Shown here in pieces: positions 16,318-24,077 of a stretch of 64,000 nucleotides of DNA. Position 1 is the stretch's first letter, and each line of letters starts with the position of its first letter. The position numbers were made by a program, and so were the translations under genes. Origin of the DNA: Actinomycetes bacterium (lineage in GTDB: Bacteria > Actinomycetota > Acidimicrobiia > Acidimicrobiales > Bog-793); NCBI GenBank assembly GCA_021786195.1, contig JAJYNS010000105.1:1-64000 (forward strand), given 5' to 3'. The notes below the pieces were generated by a model. The model had not been told where the DNA came from. It saw only the letters and a list, made by a program, of their open reading frames with translations, and ran no database searches.

Positions 16318-16712
16318 GTCCGGCCCCTCGCCCCGCCCCGCCGAGCGGGACGGCGGGCGAGGACGACGAGCAGCCGGTCGGCGGCCCGCACCGCTCGCCA
16401 GGCGAAGGGGCGCAGGCGGGGCGGGACCGTCCGCCGGCCAAGGCGGCGAAGCCGCGCGGCCCGCTCGGCCATCGCGGGGACCCTGAGGGCCGCCTCTGCG
16501 GCACGCTCGAAGCGCCGGTCGAGGTCGGCCTCGAAGCCTTGCGGCACGGCGCCGCAGGTGCGGAGCCGCTCCGCCTCCTCCTCCGCCGCCGCCGCGATCT
16601 CCCCGGCGACGCCCCCCTGCTCAGCGCCCAGCGCCCGCCGCCTGGGCCTCGGTCGCGACGCCGGGAGGCACGAGCTCGACGCGCATCGGCATCCCGACGA
16701 TCCCCATCGCAC
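16314..16712 (-). CDS. Small charged hypothetical protein in glycan-export operon
   Basis: A protein of up to 132 residues, rich in Arg, Ala and Glu, without recognised domain. The middle (about residues 35-95) is strongly helical and amphipathic (GEIAAAAEEEAERLR, DLDRRFERAAEAALR, MAERAARLRRLGRR). The C-terminus is basic. The N-terminal about 30 residues overlap wzt in another frame, so the true start may be nearer the wzt stop, for example the CTG at 16631; the start is therefore uncertain. Its stop overlaps the next GT4 start as ATGA, which supports that it is a translated gene of the operon. A second small helical protein begins the divergent operon at 19127. Confidence 0.5.
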   Translation of the reverse strand: MRWGSSGCRCASSSCLPASRPRPRRRALGAEQGGVAGEIAAAAEEEAERLRTCGAVPQGFEADLDRRFERAAEAALRVPAMAERAARLRRLGRRTVPPRLRPFAWRAVRAADRLLVVLARRPARRGGARGRT

Positions 16713-17886
16713 GCCCAGGGTCCATCACCTCGAAGTAGCAGCCCGAGTCGAGCAGGTCGAGGGTGATTCCTGAGGCGTCGCGCGCCTCGATGTTGACCCC
16801 GAAGCGGCCGTCGAGGAGCGGCACCGTGTCGAACTGGAAGCTCGCGGTGCCCACCCCGGCGTCGAGGGGCATGCCCGACAGCGCCTTGGGGCTCATCGCG
16901 GCGTAGACGATCTGGCCGCGCTCGGAGATGATCGCGATCTTGAACTGCACCCCCGTCATCGGGGTGGCGACGTCGAAGGTCACGTCGATCCTGAGCGGTT
17001 CGCCGGTCTCGATGTAGCTCCGCTCCTCCTTGCCCGCGTAGTCGGCCACCGCGGAGAGCAGCCGGACCTGGGGGCGCTGGCGAGCGAGCGGGACCGGGGC
17101 GCCCTCCGCGTCGGGCTCCCCTCCCTCGAGCCGATCGGGCTCGGGGACGAAGCCGGACTCGGCGAGGCGCTGCCGGAAGGCGCGTATCGCCTCGCCCGGT
17201 GACGACAACGTGACGACCTTGCCCTGGTCGAGCACGAGCACCTGGTCGCAGATGTCGCGCATCAGGTCCGGCGAGTGCGACACGACGATGATCGTCCTGC
17301 CGTCGCGCTGGAACTGCTCGACCCGGTCGATGCACTTCTGCTGGAAGCGCTCGTCGCCGACCGCGAGCACCTCGTCGACGAGGAGCACGTCGGGCTCGAC
17401 GCTGACCGCGACCGAGAAGCCCAGCCGGACGTACATCCCCGACGAGTAGTACTTGACCTGGGTGTCGATGAACTGCTCCAGCTCGGCGAACTCTACGATC
17501 TCGTCGACCTTTCGGTCGATCTCCCTCGTCGACAGGCCGAGCAGCGAGCCGTTCAGGTAGATGTTGTCCCGCCCCGACAGCTCGGGCTGGAAGCCCGCGC
17601 CGAGCTCCAGCATCGCGGCGAGCTGGCCGCGCACGACGACCTGCCCTGTGGTCGGCTGGATGATGCCGGCGATGCACTTGAGCAGCGTCGACTTGCCCGA
17701 GCCGTTGCGCCCGAGGATCCCAAGGGTCTGACCGGCGGCGATCTCGGCGCTGACACCGTCGAGCGCCCAGAAGTCGTCGTAGGGCACGTGCCCGCCGTGG
17801 ACGACGCGCTCTTTCAGCGAGGTGTACTTCTGGTGGTAGATCCGGAACCGCTTCGAGACGCCCTGGATGTCGACGGCGACGGCCAC
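16621..17886 (-). CDS. Polysaccharide ABC exporter ATP-binding protein, Wzt-like
   Basis: A 421-residue ABC ATPase of the O-antigen/teichoic acid export type (Wzt/TagH). The nucleotide-binding domain (residues 1-245) has Walker A LGRNGSGKST, the export-family signature YSSGMYVRLGFSVAV (variant LSGGQ), Walker B DVLLVDEVLAVGD, and an H-loop VVSHSPDL. After a linker, residues about 275-421 form a beta-rich C-terminal domain like the Wzt carbohydrate-binding domain (RIDVTFDVATPMTGVQFKI, DGRFGVNIEARD). That domain recognises the finished glycan in relatives. The GTG at 17886 lies 4 nt after the permease stop with GAGGAG just upstream. It functions with the ABC-2 permease encoded before it. Confidence 0.9.
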   Translation of the reverse strand: MAVAVDIQGVSKRFRIYHQKYTSLKERVVHGGHVPYDDFWALDGVSAEIAAGQTLGILGRNGSGKSTLLKCIAGIIQPTTGQVVVRGQLAAMLELGAGFQPELSGRDNIYLNGSLLGLSTREIDRKVDEIVEFAELEQFIDTQVKYYSSGMYVRLGFSVAVSVEPDVLLVDEVLAVGDERFQQKCIDRVEQFQRDGRTIIVVSHSPDLMRDICDQVLVLDQGKVVTLSSPGEAIRAFRQRLAESGFVPEPDRLEGGEPDAEGAPVPLARQRPQVRLLSAVADYAGKEERSYIETGEPLRIDVTFDVATPMTGVQFKIAIISERGQIVYAAMSPKALSGMPLDAGVGTASFQFDTVPLLDGRFGVNIEARDASGITLDLLDSGCYFEVMDPGRAMGIVGMPMRVELVPPGVATEAQAAGAGR

Positions 17887-17890
17887 CTGC

Positions 17891-18892
17891 TCACAGCTCC
17901 TCGGCGAAGTTGCCCTCGACGCGGCCGAAGACGACGAGCGCACCGAACAGGGCGGCGAGCGAGGCGACGAGCAGCCCGGCGAGCATCTCGACGTAGAAGT
18001 GGTAGGAGTAGCCGGCGAGGACCTGCACCGTGTAGTGCGGGTAGTTCGGGATCGGGACGGTGACGAAGACGCGGCCGTAGAAGAAGCGCTGGAAGGCGAG
18101 GACGATCGGCTGGATCGGGTCGGCGAGGTAGACGGCGGCGAGCCACCTCAGGTGGTGCGCGACGAACTTCGCGTAGACGGTGTCGTAGTTGTAGACGATG
18201 GCGACGAACCAGAACCATGCCTGCAGGAGCACGGCGACGAGGTGCTCGACGTCGCGGAAATAGACGTTGACCGCCGAGACGAAGATCGCGAGGGCGGCGG
18301 TGAGCAGGACGAGGTCAACCAGCGCGAAGAGCACCAGCGGCAGGTACGACCACGCCGGGTTGAGCTGGAAGCCGGCGAGGAACAGCGCCATGACGATGAC
18401 CTGGAAGAACAAGAACACCGTCGCGGTGCCGACCTGGGAGAGCGGGAGCACCTCGCGCGCGAAGGCGACCTTCTTCACGATCCCGGCGTTCGCCACGATG
18501 GTCGAGGATGCCCCCGGCAGCGCCGTCGCGAACAGGTTCCAGACGAGAAGCCCGGCGAAGAGGTACAAGGCGAAGTAGGGCGTGTTGTTCTTCGCGATGT
18601 ACTTGAAGACGATGTAGTAGACGAGGAGCACGATCGCCGGGTTGACCATCGACCAGAGCAGCCCGAGGACGCTGCTCTTGTACTTGACCTTCAGCTCCTT
18701 GCGGATGAGGAAGACGAGCAGCTCCCGCGACTGCCAGATCCGGAGGAACCGGGTGAGCAGGGGCACCCGGGAGGAGACGACCCGGTAGGGCAGGTCCCTT
18801 CGGCCGACGGCCGGGGCGAGCACGGCGGCCGGCTCCGACAGCCCGGGGCCGAGCTCGGCGCTCGCCGGCCCAGCCTCACTCGCCATCGCCAT
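17891..18892 (-). CDS. Polysaccharide ABC exporter permease, Wzm-like (ABC-2)
   Basis: A 333-residue ABC-2 type permease with about six transmembrane segments. The family pattern is seen in LVFLIRKELKVKYKSSVLG before the first helix, WSMVNPAIVLLVYYIVF, and the ANAGIVKKVAFAREVLPL re-entrant region. It forms the membrane channel for lipid-linked glycan export with the Wzt-like ATPase. The ATG at 18892 has GGAAGG 8 nt upstream; an in-frame ATG at 18955 would add 21 residues without support. The first gene of the minus-strand export operon, it is divergent from the small gene at 19127. Confidence 0.9.
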   Translation of the reverse strand: MAMASEAGPASAELGPGLSEPAAVLAPAVGRRDLPYRVVSSRVPLLTRFLRIWQSRELLVFLIRKELKVKYKSSVLGLLWSMVNPAIVLLVYYIVFKYIAKNNTPYFALYLFAGLLVWNLFATALPGASSTIVANAGIVKKVAFAREVLPLSQVGTATVFLFFQVIVMALFLAGFQLNPAWSYLPLVLFALVDLVLLTAALAIFVSAVNVYFRDVEHLVAVLLQAWFWFVAIVYNYDTVYAKFVAHHLRWLAAVYLADPIQPIVLAFQRFFYGRVFVTVPIPNYPHYTVQVLAGYSYHFYVEMLAGLLVASLAALFGALVVFGRVEGNFAEEL

Positions 18893-19126
18893 GTGGGCAG
18901 GTCCTTCCTCTGCTCTCGGTCGAAGTCCCGCTCGTCCGGCGGCGAGCGGTCGCACCCCGTCGGCATGCCGCGGTCGGTGGCTCGGGCTCGAGCTGGCCCA
19001 GGTCCAGGCAGGCCATCACACGGACGACGGGGTCATGTTAGTGCGATGAGCACGGCGCCCCGCTCGCGCGCTCCCGACGCCACGCCTGCGCCACCTTCCG
19101 TGCGCAACTAGCATCTCGCGCACCAG
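18893..19126. other. Divergent promoter region of the surface-glycan cluster
   Basis: A 234-bp gap between the wzm start and the plus-strand gene at 19127. The plus-strand -10-like TAGCAT (19109-19114) lies 12 nt before the ATG at 19127, giving a leader of only a few bases. The wzm side holds GGAAGG as ribosome binding site. No gene or strong repeat is visible. Confidence 0.4.
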
Positions 19127-19411
19127 ATGACCGAGGAAGCCAGCCCGGCCGCGACAGGGGCGAGACGCGCCCTGCGCCGCGCCCGGACCGCCGCCGGCCT
19201 GCCGGGCAGGGTCGTCGCCGTCGAGGACCGCTGCAGCGCGATCGAGGCCGGGGTCGCCGGGCGGCTCGAGGAGATGCGCGTCGAGCTCGGTGAGATCCGC
19301 TCGCTCCTCCAGGCGGTCCTCGAGACCGAGTCGGACCTCGCCGGCCTGGTCGGTCGCCTGCTGCAACAGGTCTCGAGCCGGCTGGACGCCCTCGAGGAGA
19401 CGGCTTCCTGA
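19127..19411 (+). CDS. Small coiled-coil protein upstream of tandem glycosyltransferase
   Basis: A 94-residue protein, unrecognised. The first about 35 residues are basic (RRALRRARTAAG); the rest is a continuous amphipathic helix with heptad-like spacing (RLEEMRVELGEIRSLLQAVL, LVGRLLQQVSSRLDALEE), suggesting a coiled coil or dimerisation helix. There is no signal peptide or membrane segment. The stop TGA at 19409-19411 overlaps the probable CTG start of the following tandem glycosyltransferase as CTGA. It may scaffold or regulate that enzyme; this is inference from position only. Confidence 0.55.
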   Translation: MTEEASPAATGARRALRRARTAAGLPGRVVAVEDRCSAIEAGVAGRLEEMRVELGEIRSLLQAVLETESDLAGLVGRLLQQVSSRLDALEETAS

Positions 19412-21939
19412 GCGAGGACGAGACCTCGGGTCGAGCCTTCGCGCAGGTCGCCGTCGGGATCCAGGCGCTCCAGAGCCCCACGTACCGGGGGCGGGGCGTC
19501 GCGGTGTACGCGAAGGCCTGGGCGCTCGCCCTCGAGGCCACCCGGCCGGATCTGGTCGCCCGCTACCTGCTCGACCCGCTCCTGCCGCCGCCGGGCGACA
19601 TCGAGGAGCTGCTCGCCACCGGCAAGGTCCGCCACGCAGACGCCCCTGACGCGTTGCCCCCGAGCTGCCGGGTCCTCCATAGCCTCTCGCCGCTCGACAC
19701 CGCGCTCCCGCTCACCCGCATCTGGCCCCGGCGGGTAGGGGCGGCGATGGAGCTCAGCGCCACGGTCTACGACTGCATTCCGGCGCTCGACCCGGAGGGC
19801 GAGCTGGCCGACCCGGCAGAGCGCGCCCGCTACCGGGTCCGCTTCGAGCTGCTACGCGGCGCCCGGCAGCTCCTGGTGCTCTCCGGGGCCGTCGGCCGCG
19901 ACCTCGAGCGGCTCCTGTCGATCCCGGCCCGCCGGATCGTCCTCGCCGGCGCCGCGCCCTGCCTGTCCGTGGCTGCGCCCGAGGGGCCGGGCACAGCTCG
20001 GGCCAGGGCGCGGGCGCACCTCCCCGCGCTCCGGGGTCGCTATGTGCTGTACCCGAGCGGCAGCCACCCGAGGAAGAACAACGAGCGCCTCGTCGAGGCG
20101 TGGGCCGCCCTGCCGGACCGCGTCGCCCAGGAGCTCCAGCTCGTGATCACCGGGGAGCTGCCCCCGAGCACTCGCCACCACCTCGAGGCCCGCTCTGCCG
20201 CGCTCGGCCGCCCCGGCGGCGTCCTGACGACCGGCTACGTCGACGACCCCCTGCTCGCAGCGCTCCTGCGGGGGGCCGAGCTGGTCTGCTTCCCCTCCCT
20301 CTCCGAGGGCCTCGGCCTGCCGGTCCTCGAGGCGCTAGGCCTCGGCGTCCCGGTCATCGCCTCCGACCGCCCCCCCTTCGACGAGCTCCTCGGCCCGGGC
20401 TCCCGCTTCGACCCAGAGCGTCCCCAGGCGATCGCCGCGGCCCTCGCGGCGGCGCTCGGGCGCTCCGGCCAGGCGCCGGACGGCGCGCCCTCGGCCGTCC
20501 CCGAAGCCTCCGACCCGCCGCCGGCGGGCGTCTCCAGCTGGGAGGGCGTCGCCCTCAGGAGCGCTGCAGCGTTCGACGCCTTGCTCGCCCGGCTGTCTTC
20601 GGGAGGCCCTCGGCACGAGGCGCTCCGGCGCGGCACGCCGGGCGAGGGCGGCCTCGCGGACCGAGGCGGTCGGCACGCCGCCCACCGGCAGAGGCGCATC
20701 GCCTTCGTCGGGCCGCTTCCTCCGGCCCCGACGGGGATCGCCCGCTACAGCGCTCGCCTGATCGAGGAGCTCGAGGCGACCGGCACGGTGACGGTCGACG
20801 CCTTCGCCGACGGGCCGACTCCGGACCAGCGGGCGCCGGACGGCCGGACCCCGTACCGGGTGGCCTCGCTCCAGGCGGTCGAGGAGGTGCTCGGCGGCTA
20901 CGACCGGGTGGTCTACAGCCTCGGCAACAGCCATCACCACCTCGGCGCCCTGGCCGCGCTCCGGCGCCGCCCCGGCGTGGTGCTCTGCCACGACGTCCGT
21001 CTCACGAACCTCTACCGCCACGAGCACGGCAGGGTTTGGCTGCTCCCCGGGGGGCTGCGCCGCACCCTCGAGAACATGTACGGCGACCTCCTGCCGGAGC
21101 GGATCGGGGCCGACGGTTCGGTGAGCCCGGTCGACGCCAGCCTCTACGGGCTGCTCATGCTGCGCGAGGTCGTCTCGTCCTGCGAGCGCCTCCTCGTCTT
21201 CTCCGAGGCGGCTCGACGCCTGGCCCTGCTCGACGGCGGGAGCCGTTTCGCCCCGCGCATCGCAGTGCTCCCCTTCCCCTTCGAGCTCCCCCGCGCGGGC
21301 CCTCCCGAGCGCGCTCGGAAGCCGGACCTGCGGGGCGGTGCCGGGCCGGGACCCGTTGCGGGCGCGGCCGACCGGCCCGGCGCGGACGCGGGGCGGACGG
21401 TCGTCGCCCACTTCGGCATCGTCGACCCGGTCAAGGAGCCCGGCCTGCTTCTCGAGGCCTACGGGCTCGCCCGGAGCGCGCTCGCCCGGCCGCTGCTCGC
21501 CTTCGTCGGACCGGTCGGCGAGGAGCCGGCGGCGGCGCTGCGCGCCCGGGCCGCGGACCTCGGCTGTACCGAGGAGCTCGTGCTCACCGGCGCTCTGCCC
21601 GACCCGGAGTACGGCTCGTGGCTCGACCGCGCCACCGTCGCGGTCCAGCTGAGGCGCACGACGAACGGTGAGGCCTCGGCGGCCGTCGGCGAGTGCCTGG
21701 CCGCCGGGCTCCCGACGATCGTGAGCGACATCGGCTGGGCCCGAGAGCTCCCCGATGATGCCGTCGTGAAGCTCCCCGTCGCCCCCCCCGCGCCGGCGCT
21801 CGCCGAAGCGATCGTCGCGTTGGCCACCGACGGGGCGCGTCGAGCGGCGCTCTCCCAGGCGGCGCTCGCCGAAGCAGGCCGGCGCGGCGCCGGCGTCACC
21901 GCACGGGCCCTGCTGGCCGAGCTCGAGCTCGCCTCCTGA
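19408..21939 (+). CDS. Fused tandem GT4 glycosyltransferase
   Basis: An 843-residue protein carrying two GT-B glycosyltransferases in one chain. The first (about residues 10-390) has an N-terminal glycine motif RGRGVAVYAKAWALALE, the donor-site HPRKNNERLVEAW, and an EX7E-type PSLSEGLGLPVLEALGLG. A low-complexity linker follows, then the second (about 430-843) starting RIAFVGPLPPAPTGIARYS, with VVAHFGIVDPVKEPGLLLEA and SAAVGECLAAGLPTIVSD. The start is put at the CTG at 19408 because GAGGAGA at 19394-19400 is correctly placed, the junction forms a 4-bp overlap with the previous stop, and the conserved N-terminal motif lies upstream of the GTG at 19504. The GTG is the conservative alternative. 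Fused tandem GT4 enzymes usually add two consecutive sugars. Confidence 0.85.
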   Translation: MSEDETSGRAFAQVAVGIQALQSPTYRGRGVAVYAKAWALALEATRPDLVARYLLDPLLPPPGDIEELLATGKVRHADAPDALPPSCRVLHSLSPLDTALPLTRIWPRRVGAAMELSATVYDCIPALDPEGELADPAERARYRVRFELLRGARQLLVLSGAVGRDLERLLSIPARRIVLAGAAPCLSVAAPEGPGTARARARAHLPALRGRYVLYPSGSHPRKNNERLVEAWAALPDRVAQELQLVITGELPPSTRHHLEARSAALGRPGGVLTTGYVDDPLLAALLRGAELVCFPSLSEGLGLPVLEALGLGVPVIASDRPPFDELLGPGSRFDPERPQAIAAALAAALGRSGQAPDGAPSAVPEASDPPPAGVSSWEGVALRSAAAFDALLARLSSGGPRHEALRRGTPGEGGLADRGGRHAAHRQRRIAFVGPLPPAPTGIARYSARLIEELEATGTVTVDAFADGPTPDQRAPDGRTPYRVASLQAVEEVLGGYDRVVYSLGNSHHHLGALAALRRRPGVVLCHDVRLTNLYRHEHGRVWLLPGGLRRTLENMYGDLLPERIGADGSVSPVDASLYGLLMLREVVSSCERLLVFSEAARRLALLDGGSRFAPRIAVLPFPFELPRAGPPERARKPDLRGGAGPGPVAGAADRPGADAGRTVVAHFGIVDPVKEPGLLLEAYGLARSALARPLLAFVGPVGEEPAAALRARAADLGCTEELVLTGALPDPEYGSWLDRATVAVQLRRTTNGEASAAVGECLAAGLPTIVSDIGWARELPDDAVVKLPVAPPAPALAEAIVALATDGARRAALSQAALAEAGRRGAGVTARALLAELELAS

Positions 21940-21991
21940 GGCGAGCCAGCCCGAGGGATGCCGGCCCGGCTCGCAAGCGCCTGCGTGCCGC

Positions 21992-22744
21992 TCACCGGGC
22001 CCTGCGGAGGCGGTCGGCAAGAAGGCCGGCGAGCTCGCCGACACGAGGCCTCGGGCCGACGACCGACGCCCCGGAGAAGGGGTCGTCCCAGACCTCTTCG
22101 GCCCCCGGCGGTCGCGCCCCTGCCGAGGCACCCACGCGCTCCAGGCGCCTCCCGGCCATGGCCTTGGCGCGGACCACGGCCTGCACCGAGAGGCGCAGGT
22201 CGGGGTCGGCGCAGTCGAGCGACCGCCAGCTCCGCTCCTCCGCGCCGGGAGGGGTGCCGGCCGGCTCCACCTCGATCCGCTCGTCGCTGAGGCCAGGTGC
22301 CGCGCGCAGCCGGTCACGGTCCTCCTCGCTCGCAACGACCACCCTCGTCACGGCCGACCACATCGGCCAGGTGGCACGACCGCCCACCCCTCCCGGGAGC
22401 GGGATCGGGCTCGGCAGCCGGAGTGTGACCTCGCGATAGCCGCGAAGCGCCAGGCCGAGCAGCGCCAGGGAGAGCGCCCGGGAGAGGCGATCGGCCGCCG
22501 GCGAGAGCGGCAGGCCGGGCTGGAGGCGCAGGACGAGCGCGTCGAACCGCCGGGCCCTCAGCGCGAGCTGGACCCCGAGACGCGCTCCCGAGAGCGGCGC
22601 GTGGTGATGGGCCGCGCTGCGCGGGTCCGGGGAGAGCACCTCGACCTCGTGGCCGGCGGCGGCGAGCGCGGACGCCTCGAGGGCGGTCTCGACGGCCGCC
22701 GGGCCGCCGGGCGGCGGGCTCGTGCCGACCAGGAGGACCCTCAT
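21992..22744 (-). CDS. Glycosyltransferase-like protein, N-terminal half only
   Basis: A 250-residue protein resembling only the acceptor-binding N-terminal domain of a GT4 enzyme. It starts MRVLLVGTSPPPGGPAAVE with the glycine-rich loop, then HEVEVLSPD, and a VTRVVVASEEDRDRL segment typical of the end of that domain. The C-terminal donor domain with the EX7E motif is missing; the last 80 residues are hydrophilic and unrecognised. It may be a natural truncation or a distinct partner protein. The ATG at 22744 overlaps the stop of the upstream glycosyltransferase as ATGA, so the pair is coupled. The longer open frame reaching 23635 is antisense-like and overlaps that gene. Confidence 0.6.
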   Translation of the reverse strand: MRVLLVGTSPPPGGPAAVETALEASALAAAGHEVEVLSPDPRSAAHHHAPLSGARLGVQLALRARRFDALVLRLQPGLPLSPAADRLSRALSLALLGLALRGYREVTLRLPSPIPLPGGVGGRATWPMWSAVTRVVVASEEDRDRLRAAPGLSDERIEVEPAGTPPGAEERSWRSLDCADPDLRLSVQAVVRAKAMAGRRLERVGASAGARPPGAEEVWDDPFSGASVVGPRPRVGELAGLLADRLRRAR

Positions 22745-23931
22745 GTCGCGCGCTGTGACCGCAAGGTCTCGAGCGAGCGCTCCATCGAGTCGAGCACGCG
22801 CTCCCAACGGTAGTTGGCGAGCACGTACCGGCGACCGCGCTCGGCGAGGGCGGCCGCGGCCTTGGGCGCCTCGGCGAGAAAGGCGAGGCATTCGCCGAGC
22901 TCGCGGTCGTCGACGTAGGTGAGCCCGCCGCCCGAGCGCTCCACGTGCCAGGTGAGCACCGCCGACCTGGCGTTGACGACCACAGGCGTCCCCGCGAGCC
23001 ACGCCTCCATCACGGTGCGCGAGAAGCTCTCGTTCACGCTCGGGTGGACCAGGGCCTCCGCCGCCGCGAAGGCGTCGGGAAGCTCCCGGGCGTCGAGACG
23101 ACCGAGGTCCACGACCCGCCCGGCGAGGGCGTCGGGCACCCCTGCGGGCCAGTCCCCGACGGTGACGAGGTCGAAGGGAAGGTCGTGCCGGCTGCTCGCC
23201 GCCGCGAACGCCTCGAGCAGCCCCGGCCACCCCTTGCCCTCCTCCCGCCGGCCCGCGTAGAGGACGAAGGGGCGCTCGAGGCCGTGGCGCCGCCGGAACC
23301 CGGCCGGGTCGTAGCTCGCCGGCTCCTCGACCGCGGCGCCGACGACGTCGTGCAGCGGCGCCAGGCTCGGTGCGACCCGGTGGGCGAGCTCGTGCTCTGG
23401 CTCGGAGAGGAACCACGCGCCGGCCACGGCGGACAGGGTCGAGCGCACGATGCCGAGCCACGCGTAGGGCTCGTCGTGGAGGCAGGGCATCACCACCGTG
23501 CGCTCCGGGGCCACCCGGGCACCGTAGATCGTCGACCAGAACAGGTAGGGCGAGAGCACGATGGCATCCATCTCTCGGGCTCGCCCGACGAGCTCCAGGT
23601 ACAGATCGGGGACGCGAAACCGACCGTTCACCCATGCCAGCTCGTCCCGCGTGGAGAGCCGCTCGCCTCGCTGCACTCGCCGTTCGAGCTCGGCGGCGCG
23701 AAGGCGCGAACGAGCCCTGAGCGTCGGGAAGCGCCGGACGAGGACGCCCCGGTCCTCGAAGCTGCCCGCCGGCAGCTCGTTCGCCCAGCTGACGTGGCTC
23801 TTCGCGCAGGTCGTGAACAGCTCGACCTCGTGGCCTCGCCCTGCGAGACCCGTCGCGGCCTCGGCCATCACCGCCTCGGACCCGCCGACGACCTCCGCGC
23901 CGTAGCGGGGTGCTACGAATGCGAGATGCAC
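22741..23931 (-). CDS. Family 4 glycosyltransferase
   Basis: A 396-residue GT4 enzyme. The N-terminal domain shows VHLAFVAPRYG and VVGGSEAVMAEAATGLAGRGHEVELFTTC. The donor domain has PFVLYAGRREEGKGWPGLLEAF, VVDLGRLDARELPDAFAAAEALV and the motif NESFSRTVMEAWLAGTPVV. The start is GTG at 23931, 6 nt after a -10-like TACGAT on the minus strand, and it aligns with the conserved first strand; an upstream in-frame ATG at 24057 would add 42 unconserved residues. It is coupled to the half-length glycosyltransferase downstream. It is probably part of the same envelope glycan pathway as the wzm/wzt cluster. Confidence 0.87.
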   Translation of the reverse strand: MHLAFVAPRYGAEVVGGSEAVMAEAATGLAGRGHEVELFTTCAKSHVSWANELPAGSFEDRGVLVRRFPTLRARSRLRAAELERRVQRGERLSTRDELAWVNGRFRVPDLYLELVGRAREMDAIVLSPYLFWSTIYGARVAPERTVVMPCLHDEPYAWLGIVRSTLSAVAGAWFLSEPEHELAHRVAPSLAPLHDVVGAAVEEPASYDPAGFRRRHGLERPFVLYAGRREEGKGWPGLLEAFAAASSRHDLPFDLVTVGDWPAGVPDALAGRVVDLGRLDARELPDAFAAAEALVHPSVNESFSRTVMEAWLAGTPVVVNARSAVLTWHVERSGGGLTYVDDRELGECLAFLAEAPKAAAALAERGRRYVLANYRWERVLDSMERSLETLRSQRAT

Positions 23932-23937
23932 CCGGTG

Positions 23938-23943
23938 ATCGTA
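23938..23943 (-). promoter_or_regulatory. Candidate -10 element of GT4 gene
   Basis: Minus-strand TACGAT lies 6 nt before the GTG at 23931 with no Shine-Dalgarno, matching the leaderless pattern seen elsewhere in the window. Confidence 0.45.
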
Positions 23944-23983
23944 CGTGATGGTTCCGCGCGCCCCGGGTGGAGCACGCAGAGTG

Positions 23984-24013
23984 TTGACATAATTACGATT
24001 AGTGGCATATGGA
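23984..24013 (+). promoter_or_regulatory. Sigma-70-like promoter of beta-propeller operon
   Basis: TTGACA (23984-23989, perfect -35) and TATGGA (24008-24013) are separated by 18 bp in a locally AT-rich patch. This is the best canonical promoter in the window. Transcription would start near 24020, giving a 5' leader of about 55 nt before the GTG at 24078. An imperfect hairpin (CCGT-A-GGC, loop AACT, GCCACGG at 24048-24066) lies in this leader just ahead of the ribosome binding site. Confidence 0.6.
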
Positions 24014-24077
24014 CGGCTCGAGATCCTCAAGGTCTGCCGCCCTGGAGCCGTAGGCAACTGCCACGGTGAGGTACTGG

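Noticed and set aside
21992-23635. A 547-residue glycosyltransferase from the longer frame
   Set aside because: The N-terminal 297 residues are a shadow of the upstream GT4 gene; the ATG at 22744 matches the conserved first strand and the coupling overlap.
24014-24065. Known riboswitch in the propeller leader
   Set aside because: Compared by eye with c-di-GMP-I, cobalamin, glycine and c-di-AMP consensus elements; the conserved core bases are not there.
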